DNA of 64,000 bases from Streptomyces sp. KL109B (GTDB taxonomy: Bacteria > Actinomycetota > Actinomycetes > Streptomycetales > Streptomycetaceae). The translations under genes were made by a program, and so were the position numbers. The DNA lies in NCBI RefSeq assembly GCF_030766935.1, contig NZ_JASERL010000001.1, positions 558,001 to 622,000 of the forward strand, written 5' to 3'. Shown piece after piece: positions 16,105 through 24,432 of the stretch. The stretch's first letter is position 1; every line of letters starts with the position of its first letter. The notes beneath the pieces are model-generated. The model ran no database searches, had not been told where the DNA came from, and saw only the letters and a list, made by a program, of their open reading frames with translations.

Positions 16105-17733
16105 ATGACGCAGTCGCAGGCCACTCCCGAGCACGTAGCCGAGCAGCCCCGCACCAACCCCGTCGCGGCCGCGCCCGAGGGCGCGCGTACGGCCGTCGAC
16201 GTGGTGACGCCCGACCTGATCGCCCGCCTCACGCGGGACGTGGTCGGTTCGGGGCGGACGGCGAACCACACGCCGTTCACCGGCGAGAAGCTCGCCGACC
16301 TGCCGGAGTCGACGCCCGAGGACGTGACAGTCGCCTTCGAGCGGGCCCGCGCCGCCCAGGAGGTCTGGGCGAAGACGCCGGTCCGTAAGCGCGCCGCCGT
16401 CCTCCTGCGCTTCCACGACCTGGTGCTCGCCCGCCAGGCCGAGGTGCTCGACCTCATCCAGCTGGAGACCGGCAAGGCCCGGCTGCACGCGCACGAAGAG
16501 GTGCAGGCCGTCGCCGTCGCCTCCCGGCACTACGGCCGCAAGGCCCCCGCGTACCTGAAGCCCAAGGGGCACACGGGCGCGGTCCCGACGCTCACCAAGG
16601 TCACCGAACTGCGCCAGCCGCGCGGCGTCGTGGGCCAGATCGCCCCCTGGAACTACCCGCTGGAACTGTCGGTCGGCGACGCCCTCCCGGCCTTCGTCGC
16701 GGGCAACGCGGTCGTCATGAAGCCCGACACGGAGACCTGCCTGACGGCCCTGTGGGCGCGCGACCTGCTGATCGAGGCGGGCCTGCCGTCCGAGGTCTTC
16801 CAGGTCGTCCTCGGCGAAGGCCCGGTCGTGGGGCCCGAGTTGGTCAAGCACGCCGACTACGTCTCGTTCACCGGCTCCACCCGCACGGGCCGCGAGGTCG
16901 CGCAGGGCGCGGCGTCCCGCCTGGTCGGCGTGTCCCTCGAACTCGGCGGCAAGAACGCCATGCTGGTCCTGGAGGACGCCGACGTGGAGAAGGCCGCCGC
17001 GGGCGCCGTCCGCGCCTGCTTCTCCTCCGCCGGTCAACTGTGCATCTCCATCGAGCGGTTGTACGTCCACGAGTCGATCGCCGACGAGTTCGTGGCCCGC
17101 TTCGCCGCCCGTACGAAGGCGATGCGGCTCGGCCGCTCCCTCGCGTACGGCGCCGAGATGGGATCGCTCGTCGGGCAGCGGCAGTTGGACACGGTGACGC
17201 GGCACGTCGACGAGGCCGTCGCGAAGGGCGCCACGCTCGTCGCGGGCGGCCACGCGCGCCCGGACATCGGCCCGTACTTCTTCGAGCCGACGATCCTGGA
17301 CGGCGTCGAGGCCCCGATGGCGGTCTGCGAGGAGGAGACCTTCGGTCCGGTCGTCTCGATCTACCGCTTCGGCGACGAGGACGAGGCGGTCTCGCTCGCC
17401 AACTCCACGGCGTACGGCCTGAATTCCTCGGTCTGGACGAAGAGCGCCAAGCGCGGCCACGAGGTCGCGGCCCGCCTGCGCACCGGCACCGTGAACATCA
17501 ACGAGGGCTACGCCCCCGCGTACGGCAGCGTCCAGTCGCCGATGGGCGGCATGAAGCAGTCAGGACTCGGCCGCCGCCACGGCTCCGAGGGCATCCTCAA
17601 GTACACCGAGGCGCAGACCGTCGCCCACCAGCGGGTGATGCCGATGGCCCCGTCGTTCGGCATGGACGACGAGGCGTACGCGAAGTTCATGAGCGTGAGT
17701 CTGTCGGTGATGAAGAAGTTCCGCCTGAAGTAG
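16105..17733 (+). CDS. gabD: Succinate-semialdehyde dehydrogenase (NAD(P)+), aldehyde dehydrogenase family
   Basis: 542 aa. It oxidises succinate semialdehyde to succinate, the last step of GABA breakdown. Family motifs are IAPWNYPLELSVGDALPAF, FTGSTRTGREVA, the general base in LELGGKNAML and the catalytic cysteine in SSAGQLCISIERLY. Homology assigns it to the GabD2/succinate-semialdehyde group; other aldehydes are possible. The ATG at 16105 follows a TACGCT box (16092-16097) by 7 nt and lacks a Shine-Dalgarno sequence, so the mRNA is probably leaderless. No GABA transaminase is nearby. The next gene starts 28 bp downstream and may be co-transcribed. Confidence 0.9.
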   Translation: MTQSQATPEHVAEQPRTNPVAAAPEGARTAVDVVTPDLIARLTRDVVGSGRTANHTPFTGEKLADLPESTPEDVTVAFERARAAQEVWAKTPVRKRAAVLLRFHDLVLARQAEVLDLIQLETGKARLHAHEEVQAVAVASRHYGRKAPAYLKPKGHTGAVPTLTKVTELRQPRGVVGQIAPWNYPLELSVGDALPAFVAGNAVVMKPDTETCLTALWARDLLIEAGLPSEVFQVVLGEGPVVGPELVKHADYVSFTGSTRTGREVAQGAASRLVGVSLELGGKNAMLVLEDADVEKAAAGAVRACFSSAGQLCISIERLYVHESIADEFVARFAARTKAMRLGRSLAYGAEMGSLVGQRQLDTVTRHVDEAVAKGATLVAGGHARPDIGPYFFEPTILDGVEAPMAVCEEETFGPVVSIYRFGDEDEAVSLANSTAYGLNSSVWTKSAKRGHEVAARLRTGTVNINEGYAPAYGSVQSPMGGMKQSGLGRRHGSEGILKYTEAQTVAHQRVMPMAPSFGMDDEAYAKFMSVSLSVMKKFRLK

Positions 17734-17761
17734 CAACAGCCGTTCAAAGGAGAACGCACAC

Positions 17762-19537
17762 GTGACACAGGACGGCTACGACTACGACGTCGTCATCATC
17801 GGCTCCGGCTTCGGCGGCAGCGTCTCCGCCCTCCGGCTCGCCGAAAAGGGCTACAAGGTAGGGGTGTTGGAGGCGGGCCGCCGCTTCACCCGGGAGACCC
17901 TGCCCAAGAACTCCTGGGACCTGAAGAACTACCTCTGGGCGCCGAAGCTCGGCATGTACGGCATCCAGCGCATCCATCTGCTCGGGAATGTCATGGTCCT
18001 GGCAGGCGCGGGCGTCGGCGGCGGTTCGCTGAACTACGCCAACACCCTCTACGTACCGCCGAAGCAGTTCTTCGACGACCCGCAGTGGGCGCACATCACG
18101 GACTGGAAGGACGAGCTGGGGCCGTATTACGACCAGGCCCAGCGGATGCTCGGCGTCCGCCTCAACCCGACGACGACCCCCGCCGACGTGCACCTGAAGG
18201 CGGCGGCCCAGTCGATGGGCATCGGCGACACCTTCCACATGGCGCCGGTCGGCGTCTTCTTCGGCGACGGCAAGGACGCCGAGGGCGAGTCGAGGGCCAA
18301 GCCGGGCGGGCAGGTCGAGGACCCGTACTTCGGTGGCGCGGGCCCCGCCCGCAAGGCGTGCACCGAGTGCGGCGAGTGCATGACGGGCTGCCGGCACGGC
18401 GCGAAGAACACCCTCAACGAGAACTACCTGTACCTCGCCGAGCAGGCGGGCGCGGTCGTCCACCCGATGACCTCGGTCGTCTCGGTGACCGACGACTCGC
18501 GCGGCGGCTACGCGGTCGCGACGCTGCCGACGGACGACAAGAAGGCGAAGGGCCGCACCTTCACCGCCCCCAAGGTGATCGTCGCGGCGGGCACGTACGG
18601 CACGCAGACCCTCCTGCACCGCATGAAGGCGAACGGCCAACTCCCGCACCTGTCCAAGCGCCTGGGCGAGCTGACCCGCACCAACTCCGAGGCCCTGGTC
18701 GGCTCGCAGACCACGAACCGGCGCTACAAGAAGCGGCACGGCGCCGCCAAGGTCGACTTCACCAAGGGCGTCGCGATCACGTCCTCGATCCACCCGGACG
18801 ACAACACGCACATCGAGCCGGTCCGCTACGGCAAGGGCTCGAACGCGATGGGCGGCCTGTCGATCCTCCAGGTCCCGTACGCGGAGAGCTCCTCGCGGGT
18901 CGCGGGCTGGCTGGCGAACGTGGTCAAGCACCCCGGCCTGATGGTCCGTTCGCTCTCCAACCGCCGCTGGTCGGAGAAGACCATCATCGGCCTCGTCATG
19001 CAGTCCCTCGACAACTCGCTGACCACGTATCTGAAGACGGACGGCGTCGGCAAGGGCCTGCTCACCGCGCGCCAGGGCCACGGCGCCCCCAACCCGAAGC
19101 AGATCAAGGCGGCGACCGAGGGCGCCTCGGCGATCGCGGCCGAGATCAACGGCTTCGCGGGCTCGAACGTCGGCGAGCTCATGGGCACCCCGCTCACCGC
19201 CCACTTCCTCGGCGGCTGCCCCATCGGCGACAGCGCGGAGACCGGCGTGATCGACCCGTACCACCGGGTCTACGGCCACCCCGGCATCTCGGTCGTCGAC
19301 GGCGCCTCCGTCACCGCGAACCTGGGCGTGAACCCGTCCCTGACGATCACGGCGCAGGCCGAGCGGGCGATGTCGTACTGGCCGAACAAGGGGGAGCCGG
19401 ACGAGCGCCCGGAGGTCGGCTCGGCGTACCGGCGGCTGGCGCCCGTGGAGCCGAAGAACCCGGCGGTCCCGGACGAGGCGTTCGGCGCGCTGAAGCTGCC
19501 GTTCCTGGAGATGCCGGCGGTGCCGCCGAAGAAGTAG
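17762..19537 (+). CDS. GMC-family FAD oxidoreductase, cholesterol-oxidase-like
   Basis: 591 aa from GTG 17762, with AAAGGAGAA upstream. The N-terminal FAD-binding motif is VVIIGSGFGGSVSALRLAEKG; GAGVGGGSLNYANTLY and the C-terminal LGGCPIGDS...VDGASVTANLGVNPSLTI are diagnostic of the cytoplasmic, 3-ketosteroid/cholesterol-oxidase-like GMC branch. A cysteine cluster (CTECGECMTGC) is typical of that branch. There is no signal peptide, so it is unlike secreted cholesterol oxidases and its substrate is unknown. It forms a probable operon with the aldehyde dehydrogenase. Confidence 0.87.
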   Translation: MTQDGYDYDVVIIGSGFGGSVSALRLAEKGYKVGVLEAGRRFTRETLPKNSWDLKNYLWAPKLGMYGIQRIHLLGNVMVLAGAGVGGGSLNYANTLYVPPKQFFDDPQWAHITDWKDELGPYYDQAQRMLGVRLNPTTTPADVHLKAAAQSMGIGDTFHMAPVGVFFGDGKDAEGESRAKPGGQVEDPYFGGAGPARKACTECGECMTGCRHGAKNTLNENYLYLAEQAGAVVHPMTSVVSVTDDSRGGYAVATLPTDDKKAKGRTFTAPKVIVAAGTYGTQTLLHRMKANGQLPHLSKRLGELTRTNSEALVGSQTTNRRYKKRHGAAKVDFTKGVAITSSIHPDDNTHIEPVRYGKGSNAMGGLSILQVPYAESSSRVAGWLANVVKHPGLMVRSLSNRRWSEKTIIGLVMQSLDNSLTTYLKTDGVGKGLLTARQGHGAPNPKQIKAATEGASAIAAEINGFAGSNVGELMGTPLTAHFLGGCPIGDSAETGVIDPYHRVYGHPGISVVDGASVTANLGVNPSLTITAQAERAMSYWPNKGEPDERPEVGSAYRRLAPVEPKNPAVPDEAFGALKLPFLEMPAVPPKK

Positions 19538-19563
19538 CCGGGACGGCGGAAGAGATGGAGTCC

Positions 19564-19593
19564 GGTCGGCCTCGGGCGTCCCCGAGGCCGACC
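19564..19593 (+). terminator. Terminator after the GMC oxidoreductase
   Basis: A perfect 13-bp stem (19564-19576 with 19581-19593), 4-nt loop, followed by GTTCTCT. The rest of the gap to 19830 shows no gene or convincing motif. Confidence 0.88.
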
Positions 19594-19830
19594 GTTCTCT
19601 GGTGTGACCGGGCTGCTGTCCCCTGCCGTCCGGTCACGTGTCTGGAGCGAGGTCCCACGACGTACGGCGTGACCGTGACGTCTCAACGCTCCAGCGGAGC
19701 CACGCGTGGTTCGGTTGGCCCGCCCCTGGCTGGCACGGACACCGGGACCAACGAAGCGTGTGCCAACGGGTCACGCGCCGTATGGGTGAGGACGCAACCG
19801 AACTGAGGTGCCCTGCTGGTCGGCCGGTGG

Positions 19831-20097
19831 TCAGATCCGGCCCCGGCACAGTTCGAGCAGCGTCATCGCGAGCTCGGTGCCGGGCTTGCCGAGCGCGTCC
19901 CTGTAGCGGCCGAGCACTTCGTTCTCGCGCGCCAGGTTCACGCGCCGCCCGCCCGAGGCGATCCGCGCCTCCTGGACGACGGCGGAGACGGCCGTCCGTT
20001 CCTGGATGAGCCCGATGATCCGGTCGTCGAGCGCGTCGATGCGCTCGCGGGCGCCGGAGATGACGTCGGCGGTGGCGTTCTCGGTGGTGGCAGTCAT
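19831..20097 (-). CDS. Monofunctional AroQ-type chorismate mutase
   Basis: 88 aa from the ATG at 20097, with AAGGAG 7 nt upstream; an ATG 13 codons earlier has no such site. It rearranges chorismate to prephenate, the branch point to Phe and Tyr. The AroQ all-alpha signature is visible: RERIDALDDRIIGLIQERTAVSAVVQEAR, then RENEVLGRYRD. The short length indicates a stand-alone enzyme with no prephenate dehydratase or DAHP-synthase fusion. A putative leader peptide and hairpin lie in its 5' leader. Confidence 0.9.
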   Translation of the reverse strand: MTATTENATADVISGARERIDALDDRIIGLIQERTAVSAVVQEARIASGGRRVNLARENEVLGRYRDALGKPGTELAMTLLELCRGRI

Positions 20098-20148
20098 GGT
20101 GGGGCTCCTTGCGGGTGGGAGGGCCCGAACCGACAACCCCCGGAAACG

Positions 20149-20185
20149 CCAGACGCCCCGGACCTTGTCGGCCCGGGGCGCCTGG
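20149..20185 (-). promoter_or_regulatory. Terminator-like attenuator hairpin before chorismate mutase
   Basis: On the minus strand a 16-bp GC-rich stem (with G-U pairs) and 5-nt loop lies between the leader ORF and the structural gene, followed by CGTTTCC. A smaller hairpin GCTTG/CAAGC (20193-20211) overlaps the leader stop. An alternative pairing of the loop (20165-20171) with TTGTCGG (20130-20136) could compete with it. Confidence 0.6.
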
Positions 20186-20205
20186 GGAAGTCGCTTGTCA
20201 GTGAC

Positions 20206-20277
20206 TCAAGCAACACGACCATGGCATCCGGCGGGCCGGCTGCCATAGATAAAGACGAAGGTCGTGTGCGTAAGCAT
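20206..20277 (-). CDS. Putative Phe/Tyr leader peptide of chorismate mutase
   Basis: 23 codons reading [20 protein letters not shown] plus RVA. The Phe-Val-Phe-Ile-Tyr core near the start matches the products of the chorismate mutase branch. A TATAGT -10 box on the minus strand (20289-20284) ends 6 nt before the ATG, so transcription should start at the initiation codon, giving a leaderless leader mRNA as described for Streptomyces trp leaders. It is too short for coding statistics. The inference rests on position, promoter, codons and the hairpin that follows. Confidence 0.55.
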   Translation of the reverse strand: MLTHTTFVFIYGSRPAGCHGRVA

Positions 20278-20283
20278 GCGCCC

Positions 20284-20289
20284 ACTATA
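20284..20289 (-). promoter_or_regulatory. -10 box for the chorismate mutase transcript
   Basis: TATAGT on the minus strand, 6 nt before the leader ATG. The matching -35 region would fall inside dispersed element copy 6, where only a weak CCGACG-like match is seen. Confidence 0.5.
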
Positions 20290-20296
20290 ACCACGC

Positions 20297-20350
20297 TCAA
20301 GCCCCGCCGTCGGACGATAGCCCGCGGGGCCCGGGGCGGAGCCCCGCGAC
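20297..20350 (-). repeat. Dispersed palindromic element, copy 6
   Basis: Variant B in minus orientation, lying between the divergent chorismate mutase leader and guaA promoters. Confidence 0.82.
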
Positions 20351-20374
20351 GCCGACCACGGGTGGCACACCCGG

Positions 20375-20380
20375 TAGAAT
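20375..20380 (+). promoter_or_regulatory. Candidate -10 box for guaA
   Basis: TAGAAT about 40 bp before the guaA GTG. The -35 position (CCGACC) is weak. Confidence 0.4.
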
Positions 20381-20420
20381 CGAGCACACGACCCCCCGCT
20401 ACGCCGCCGGAAGGCAACCC

Positions 20421-21995
20421 GTGTCATCAGCGAACCCCGCCGCCCCCGACACCGTCCTGGTCGTCGACTTCGGTGCGCAGTACGCCCAGCTCATCGCCCG
20501 CCGCGTCCGTGAGGCCCGGGTCTACAGCGAGATCGTCCCGTCGACCATGCCGGTCGAGGAGATGCTCGCCAAGAACCCGGCGGCGATCATCCTCTCCGGC
20601 GGCCCCTCGTCGGTGTACGCGGAGGGCGCCCCGCGCCTGGACCGCGCGCTCTTCGAGGCCGGTGTCCCGGTCTTCGGCATGTGCTACGGCTTCCAGCTGA
20701 TGGCCGAGGTCCTCGGCGGCACCGTCGACGACAACGGCGCCCGCGAGTACGGCCGCACCCCGCTGACCGTGTCGAAGGCCGACTCGACGCTCTTCGAGGG
20801 CACCCCCGCCGAGCAGCCCGTGTGGATGTCGCACGGCGACGCCTGCTCGGCCGCCCCCGAGGGCTTCGCCGTCACCGCGTCCACGGACGTCGTACCGGTC
20901 GCCGCCTTCGAGAACGACGAGAAGAAGCTGTACGGGGTCCAGTACCACCCCGAGGTCATGCACTCGACGCACGGCCAGCAGGTCCTGGAGCACTTCCTGT
21001 ACCGCGGCGCCGGCATCGAGCCGAACTGGACGACCGGCAGCGTCATCGACGAGCAGGTCGCCGCGATCCGCGCCCAGGTCGGCGACAAGCGCGCGATCTG
21101 CGGCCTGTCCGGCGGCGTGGACAGCGCCGTGGCCGCCGCCCTCGTACAGAAGGCCATCGGTTCGCAGCTGACCTGCGTGTACGTCGACCACGGCCTGATG
21201 CGCAAGGGCGAGACGGAGCAGGTCGAGAAGGACTTCGTCGCCGCGACCGGCGCGAACCTCAAGGTCGTCGACGCCTCCGAGCGTTTCCTGAACGCGCTCG
21301 CCGGGGTCTGTGACCCCGAGGAGAAGCGGAAGATCATCGGCCGCGAGTTCATCCGCGTCTTCGAGCAGGCGCAGCTGGAGATCCTCCAGGAGGACGGCCC
21401 CGAGGTCGCGTTCCTGGTCCAGGGCACGCTCTACCCGGACGTCGTCGAGTCCGGCGGCGGCACCGGCACCGCGAACATCAAGTCCCACCACAACGTGGGC
21501 GGGCTCCCCGACGACATCGAGTTCCAGCTCGTCGAGCCGCTGCGCAAGCTGTTCAAGGACGAGGTCCGGATGGTCGGCGCGCAGCTCGGCCTGCCCGACG
21601 AGATCGTGCAGCGCCAGCCGTTCCCCGGTCCAGGGCTCGGCATCCGGATCGTCGGCGAGGTCACCAAGGACCGCCTCGACCTGCTCCGCGAGGCCGACGC
21701 CATCGCCCGCGAGGAGCTGACCACGGCCGGCCTCGACCGTGAGATCTGGCAGTGCCCGGTCGTCCTGCTCGCGGACGTCCGCAGCGTCGGCGTCCAGGGC
21801 GACGGCCGCACGTACGGCCACCCGATCGTGCTGCGCCCCGTCTCCTCCGAGGACGCCATGACGGCGGACTGGACGCGGATGCCGTACGACGTGCTCGCGA
21901 AGATCTCGACGCGGATCACGAACGAGGTCAAGGACGTCAACCGCGTCGTGCTCGACGTGACGAGCAAGCCGCCGGGGACGATCGAGTGGGAGTAG
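20421..21995 (+). CDS. guaA: GMP synthase (glutamine-hydrolysing)
   Basis: 524 aa from GTG 20421 with GGAAGG upstream. It converts XMP, ATP and glutamine to GMP. The N-terminal class I amidotransferase has the nucleophile in [12 protein letters not shown] and His/Glu in YHPEV. The ATP pyrophosphatase loop is [13 protein letters not shown], and the C-terminus ends in the canonical KPPGTIEWE. Full length and all motifs are present. It is monocistronic, bounded downstream by a strong bidirectional terminator, and divergent from chorismate mutase. Confidence 0.98.
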   Translation: MSSANPAAPDTVLVVDFGAQYAQLIARRVREARVYSEIVPSTMPVEEMLAKNPAAIILSGGPSSVYAEGAPRLDRALFEAGVPVFGMCYGFQLMAEVLGGTVDDNGAREYGRTPLTVSKADSTLFEGTPAEQPVWMSHGDACSAAPEGFAVTASTDVVPVAAFENDEKKLYGVQYHPEVMHSTHGQQVLEHFLYRGAGIEPNWTTGSVIDEQVAAIRAQVGDKRAICGLSGGVDSAVAAALVQKAIGSQLTCVYVDHGLMRKGETEQVEKDFVAATGANLKVVDASERFLNALAGVCDPEEKRKIIGREFIRVFEQAQLEILQEDGPEVAFLVQGTLYPDVVESGGGTGTANIKSHHNVGGLPDDIEFQLVEPLRKLFKDEVRMVGAQLGLPDEIVQRQPFPGPGLGIRIVGEVTKDRLDLLREADAIAREELTTAGLDREIWQCPVVLLADVRSVGVQGDGRTYGHPIVLRPVSSEDAMTADWTRMPYDVLAKISTRITNEVKDVNRVVLDVTSKPPGTIEWE

Positions 21996-22013
21996 TCCCC
22001 GCTCTCGTACGCC

Positions 22014-22055
22014 AGTGAAAGTGCCGCCCGCGTTCCCGTGGGCGGCACTTTCACT
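22014..22055. terminator. Bidirectional terminator between guaA and the PPOX gene
   Basis: A perfect 16-bp stem (22014-22029 with 22040-22055), 10-nt loop. The A- and T-containing ends of the stem serve both convergent genes. Confidence 0.92.
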
Positions 22056-22064
22056 TGGCCGTGC

Positions 22065-22499
22065 TCACGTCCGCTTCAGCGTCCGCACCCCCTCGCCCGG
22101 CGTCCACACCCGCACCACGAGGTATTTGTCGTCCTCGATGTACGTCCTGGTGACCTCGGTCAGCTCGGTGCGGAACGTCGCCGGCTCCTCGACCAGGTAC
22201 GCCCGGCCGCTGATCCGGACGTCGCCGCCGCCCATCGTCATCCCCTCGCCCGGGTTCGCCTGGATCGCGAAGCGCGGGTCGCGCAGCAGGTCGCGGGCCT
22301 TGAGTGAGTCCGGCATCATGCCGAGCCTCAACTCCCCGTCCGTGAAATGGACTTCGAGGCCGCTGGTGCGCGGTGAACCGTCCTTGCGCAGGGTCGCGAG
22401 CGTGTGGTGGACGAACTGCCCGAAGCGGTCCTCGACGGTCTTGGCGAGGTCCGGTTCGGCTTCGGTGAAGGTGGCCCAGGTGGCAGCGTTCGACGTCAT
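22065..22499 (-). CDS. Pyridoxamine 5'-phosphate oxidase-fold flavin/F420-binding protein
   Basis: 144 aa from the ATG at 22499. The split-barrel fold is indicated by HTLATLRKDGSPRTSGLEV, then LLRDPRFAIQANPG and GGDVRISGRAYLVEEP near the middle, as in actinobacterial F420/FMN-binding PPOX proteins. These enzymes reduce or bind diverse substrates, so no reaction is assigned. A longer reading from 22553 has no better ribosome site. It is divergent from the aldolase-family gene. Confidence 0.82.
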   Translation of the reverse strand: MTSNAATWATFTEAEPDLAKTVEDRFGQFVHHTLATLRKDGSPRTSGLEVHFTDGELRLGMMPDSLKARDLLRDPRFAIQANPGEGMTMGGGDVRISGRAYLVEEPATFRTELTEVTRTYIEDDKYLVVRVWTPGEGVRTLKRT

Positions 22500-22618
22500 G
22501 CCGCGAGTCTCGCGCGCAATCCCGACGCCTCCTGTCCGGTATCCCGCGCGCATTTCGCCGCATTCTTTTCACAGCTCGGCCCTGTCACCTTGCGGTTCCC
22601 GGAGGTACCTTCCGCACC

Positions 22619-23410
22619 ATGTCGACGCAGAACCCCGCCCCGATACCCACCGACCAGCTCCAGTTCGCGCTGCCGCCCGTGCACGAGACGTACGCCGACG
22701 AGCGCAGGCACCGCAAGGAGCGGCTCGCCGGCGCGCTCCGCATCTTCGGGCGACTCGGGTACGAGGAGGGTGTCTCGGGGCACATCACCGCCCGCGACCC
22801 GGAGTACGACGACTGCTACTGGGTCAATCCGTTCGGCGTGCCGTTCAAGCACATCACGGTCGGCGACCTCGTCCTCGCCCAGGGGGACGGGCAGGTCGTC
22901 GACGGCCGCTACCACGTGAACCAGGCCGCCTTCACGACGCACGTCGCGGTGCACCGGGCCCGCCCCGAAGTGGTGTCGGTCGCGCACTGCCACTCCAAGT
23001 ACGGGCGCGCGGTGGCCGCGCTCGGCGAGCTGGTCGAGCCGATCACGCAGGAGGCCTGCGCGTTCTACGAGGACCACGCGCTGCTCGACGAGTACACGGG
23101 CGTCGGCGTGGACCCGGAGGAGGGCAAGCGGATCGCCGTGGCCCTCGGCTCGTACAAGGCGCTCGTGCTGCGCAACCACGGGCTGCTCACGGTGGGCGAC
23201 TCGGTGGACGCGGCGGCCTGGTGGTTCATCGCCCTTGAGCGGGCCTGTGAGGTGCAGATCGCGACGCGTTCGGCGGGGCGGCCGATCCTGATCGACCGGC
23301 GGCAGGCGGTGGCGACCCGCGAGCAGACCGGCGCCGATCTCGTGGCGTGGATCAACTACCAGAGCCTGTGGCAGGACATCACGCGCAGCGAGCCGGATCT
23401 GCTGGCGTAA
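22619..23410 (+). CDS. Class II aldolase/adducin family protein
   Basis: 263 aa. This zinc-dependent fold includes fuculose-phosphate aldolase, ribulose-phosphate epimerase and adducin heads. The zinc ligands are HCHSK (central) and NHGLL; the GVSGHITARDPE stretch binds the phosphate or phosphonate group in characterised members. The substrate is unknown. A TACCTT box ends 7 nt before the ATG, with TGTCAC about 18 nt further upstream, suggesting a leaderless mRNA. Confidence 0.87.
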   Translation: MSTQNPAPIPTDQLQFALPPVHETYADERRHRKERLAGALRIFGRLGYEEGVSGHITARDPEYDDCYWVNPFGVPFKHITVGDLVLAQGDGQVVDGRYHVNQAAFTTHVAVHRARPEVVSVAHCHSKYGRAVAALGELVEPITQEACAFYEDHALLDEYTGVGVDPEEGKRIAVALGSYKALVLRNHGLLTVGDSVDAAAWWFIALERACEVQIATRSAGRPILIDRRQAVATREQTGADLVAWINYQSLWQDITRSEPDLLA

Positions 23411-23432
23411 CTCCTCCTCTGCGTAGGGGAGT

Positions 23433-24293
23433 TCATCGGAAGTCGCGCAGCACCACCCGTTTCGTCATCGCGAACTCCTCGTCCGTGAGCACGTCCTGGC
23501 GGTGCAGCTCGCCCAACTCCCGTAACCGGCGCAGCAGTACGTCGTGGTCCGGCTGGCGCGGCAGGAGCGCGGGCGTGCCGCGGGGCGCTGAGGGGTGCGG
23601 GAGGCGGGCCGTGACCGCGGCCGCGACGAGGGCGGTCAGCAGGTCCTTGCGGGCGTTGCCCCACAGGTCGAGGGCGTACGGGTCCTTCTCCGGCGGCAGC
23701 TTGGAGTACGGGGAGCCCTTGGGGACGAAGCGCAGCACCCCGTCCTCGTAGCCGGAGTTGGGCACCCACTCCACCTCGTCGAGGTCGTCGAGGGAGATGA
23801 CGCGCGGGCCCGTGGCGCGCTTGACCCGGTCCGAGGTCTCGCTCCAGTCGATGCGGACGCGGCTGCCGTCGAAGGAGACGAGGCCGTCGCTGGAGCGCAC
23901 CGAGATCGGGACGGCGGGTCCTGAGACGAGGTACGACTCGGCGGGGCCCGGCGGGAGTTGTTCGAGCAGCAGGGCCTGGCGGATCTCCTCGGCGACGTAT
24001 TCGGCGACGCCCGAGCGGTCCGCGTCGACGGTGAGCCGGAACGGGTCGGCGGTGTCGGGGAGGCGGCCGCCGGTGGCCTGGAGCAGTGGGTCCGCGGCGT
24101 CGCGCAGGGTGAGGCGGAGGCGGCCGCGTTTGCGCTCGGGTTCGTAGGCGACGCCGGCGACGGCCGTCAGCGGCACGTCGATCTCTCCGTAGGTCTGCCG
24201 CAGCAGGGCGACCGAACGGTGCAGACCTGGGGTGATGCGGACCGTGGTCCCGTCGAAGGCCCAGGTTCCGTCACGCTGGATGATCTCGGCCAT
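23433..24293 (-). CDS. DUF4429 protein with C-terminal SHOCT motif
   Basis: 286 aa. Two copies of a beta-rich DUF4429 repeat can be seen: GTWAFDGTTVRITPG...GVAYEPERKRGRLRL near the N-terminus and LVSFDGSRVRIDW...LDEVEWVPNSGYEDG in the middle. The C-terminus is a SHOCT-type short helical motif (LRRLRELGELHRQDVLTDEEF). SHOCT motifs are thought to mediate oligomerisation or membrane association. No enzymatic residues are evident. Confidence 0.85.
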   Translation of the reverse strand: MAEIIQRDGTWAFDGTTVRITPGLHRSVALLRQTYGEIDVPLTAVAGVAYEPERKRGRLRLTLRDAADPLLQATGGRLPDTADPFRLTVDADRSGVAEYVAEEIRQALLLEQLPPGPAESYLVSGPAVPISVRSSDGLVSFDGSRVRIDWSETSDRVKRATGPRVISLDDLDEVEWVPNSGYEDGVLRFVPKGSPYSKLPPEKDPYALDLWGNARKDLLTALVAAAVTARLPHPSAPRGTPALLPRQPDHDVLLRRLRELGELHRQDVLTDEEFAMTKRVVLRDFR

Positions 24294-24432
24294 ACGGAAA
24301 TTCTCGCAGTGTCGTCAACACTCCGGTCAATGCGGGCGAAACTCATTCACCCGTCAGGGGTGGGCCTGTGCGACATCGCGCCCCCGGCGTGCGGCACAAT
24401 TCGCTGTCAATACAGGGAAGTTGGCGACGTTG

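Noticed and set aside
19594..19830. Possible small gene or RNA between the GMC oxidoreductase and chorismate mutase
   Set aside because: No ORF with proper codon bias, no tRNA-like cloverleaf, and only scattered short inverted repeats.
20195..20217. TTGTCAGTG on the plus strand near the chorismate mutase leader, resembling a PafBC box
   Set aside because: The sequence 8 nt downstream is AACACG, not TANNNT, and the box is part of the GCTTG/CAAGC hairpin of the opposite-strand leader.
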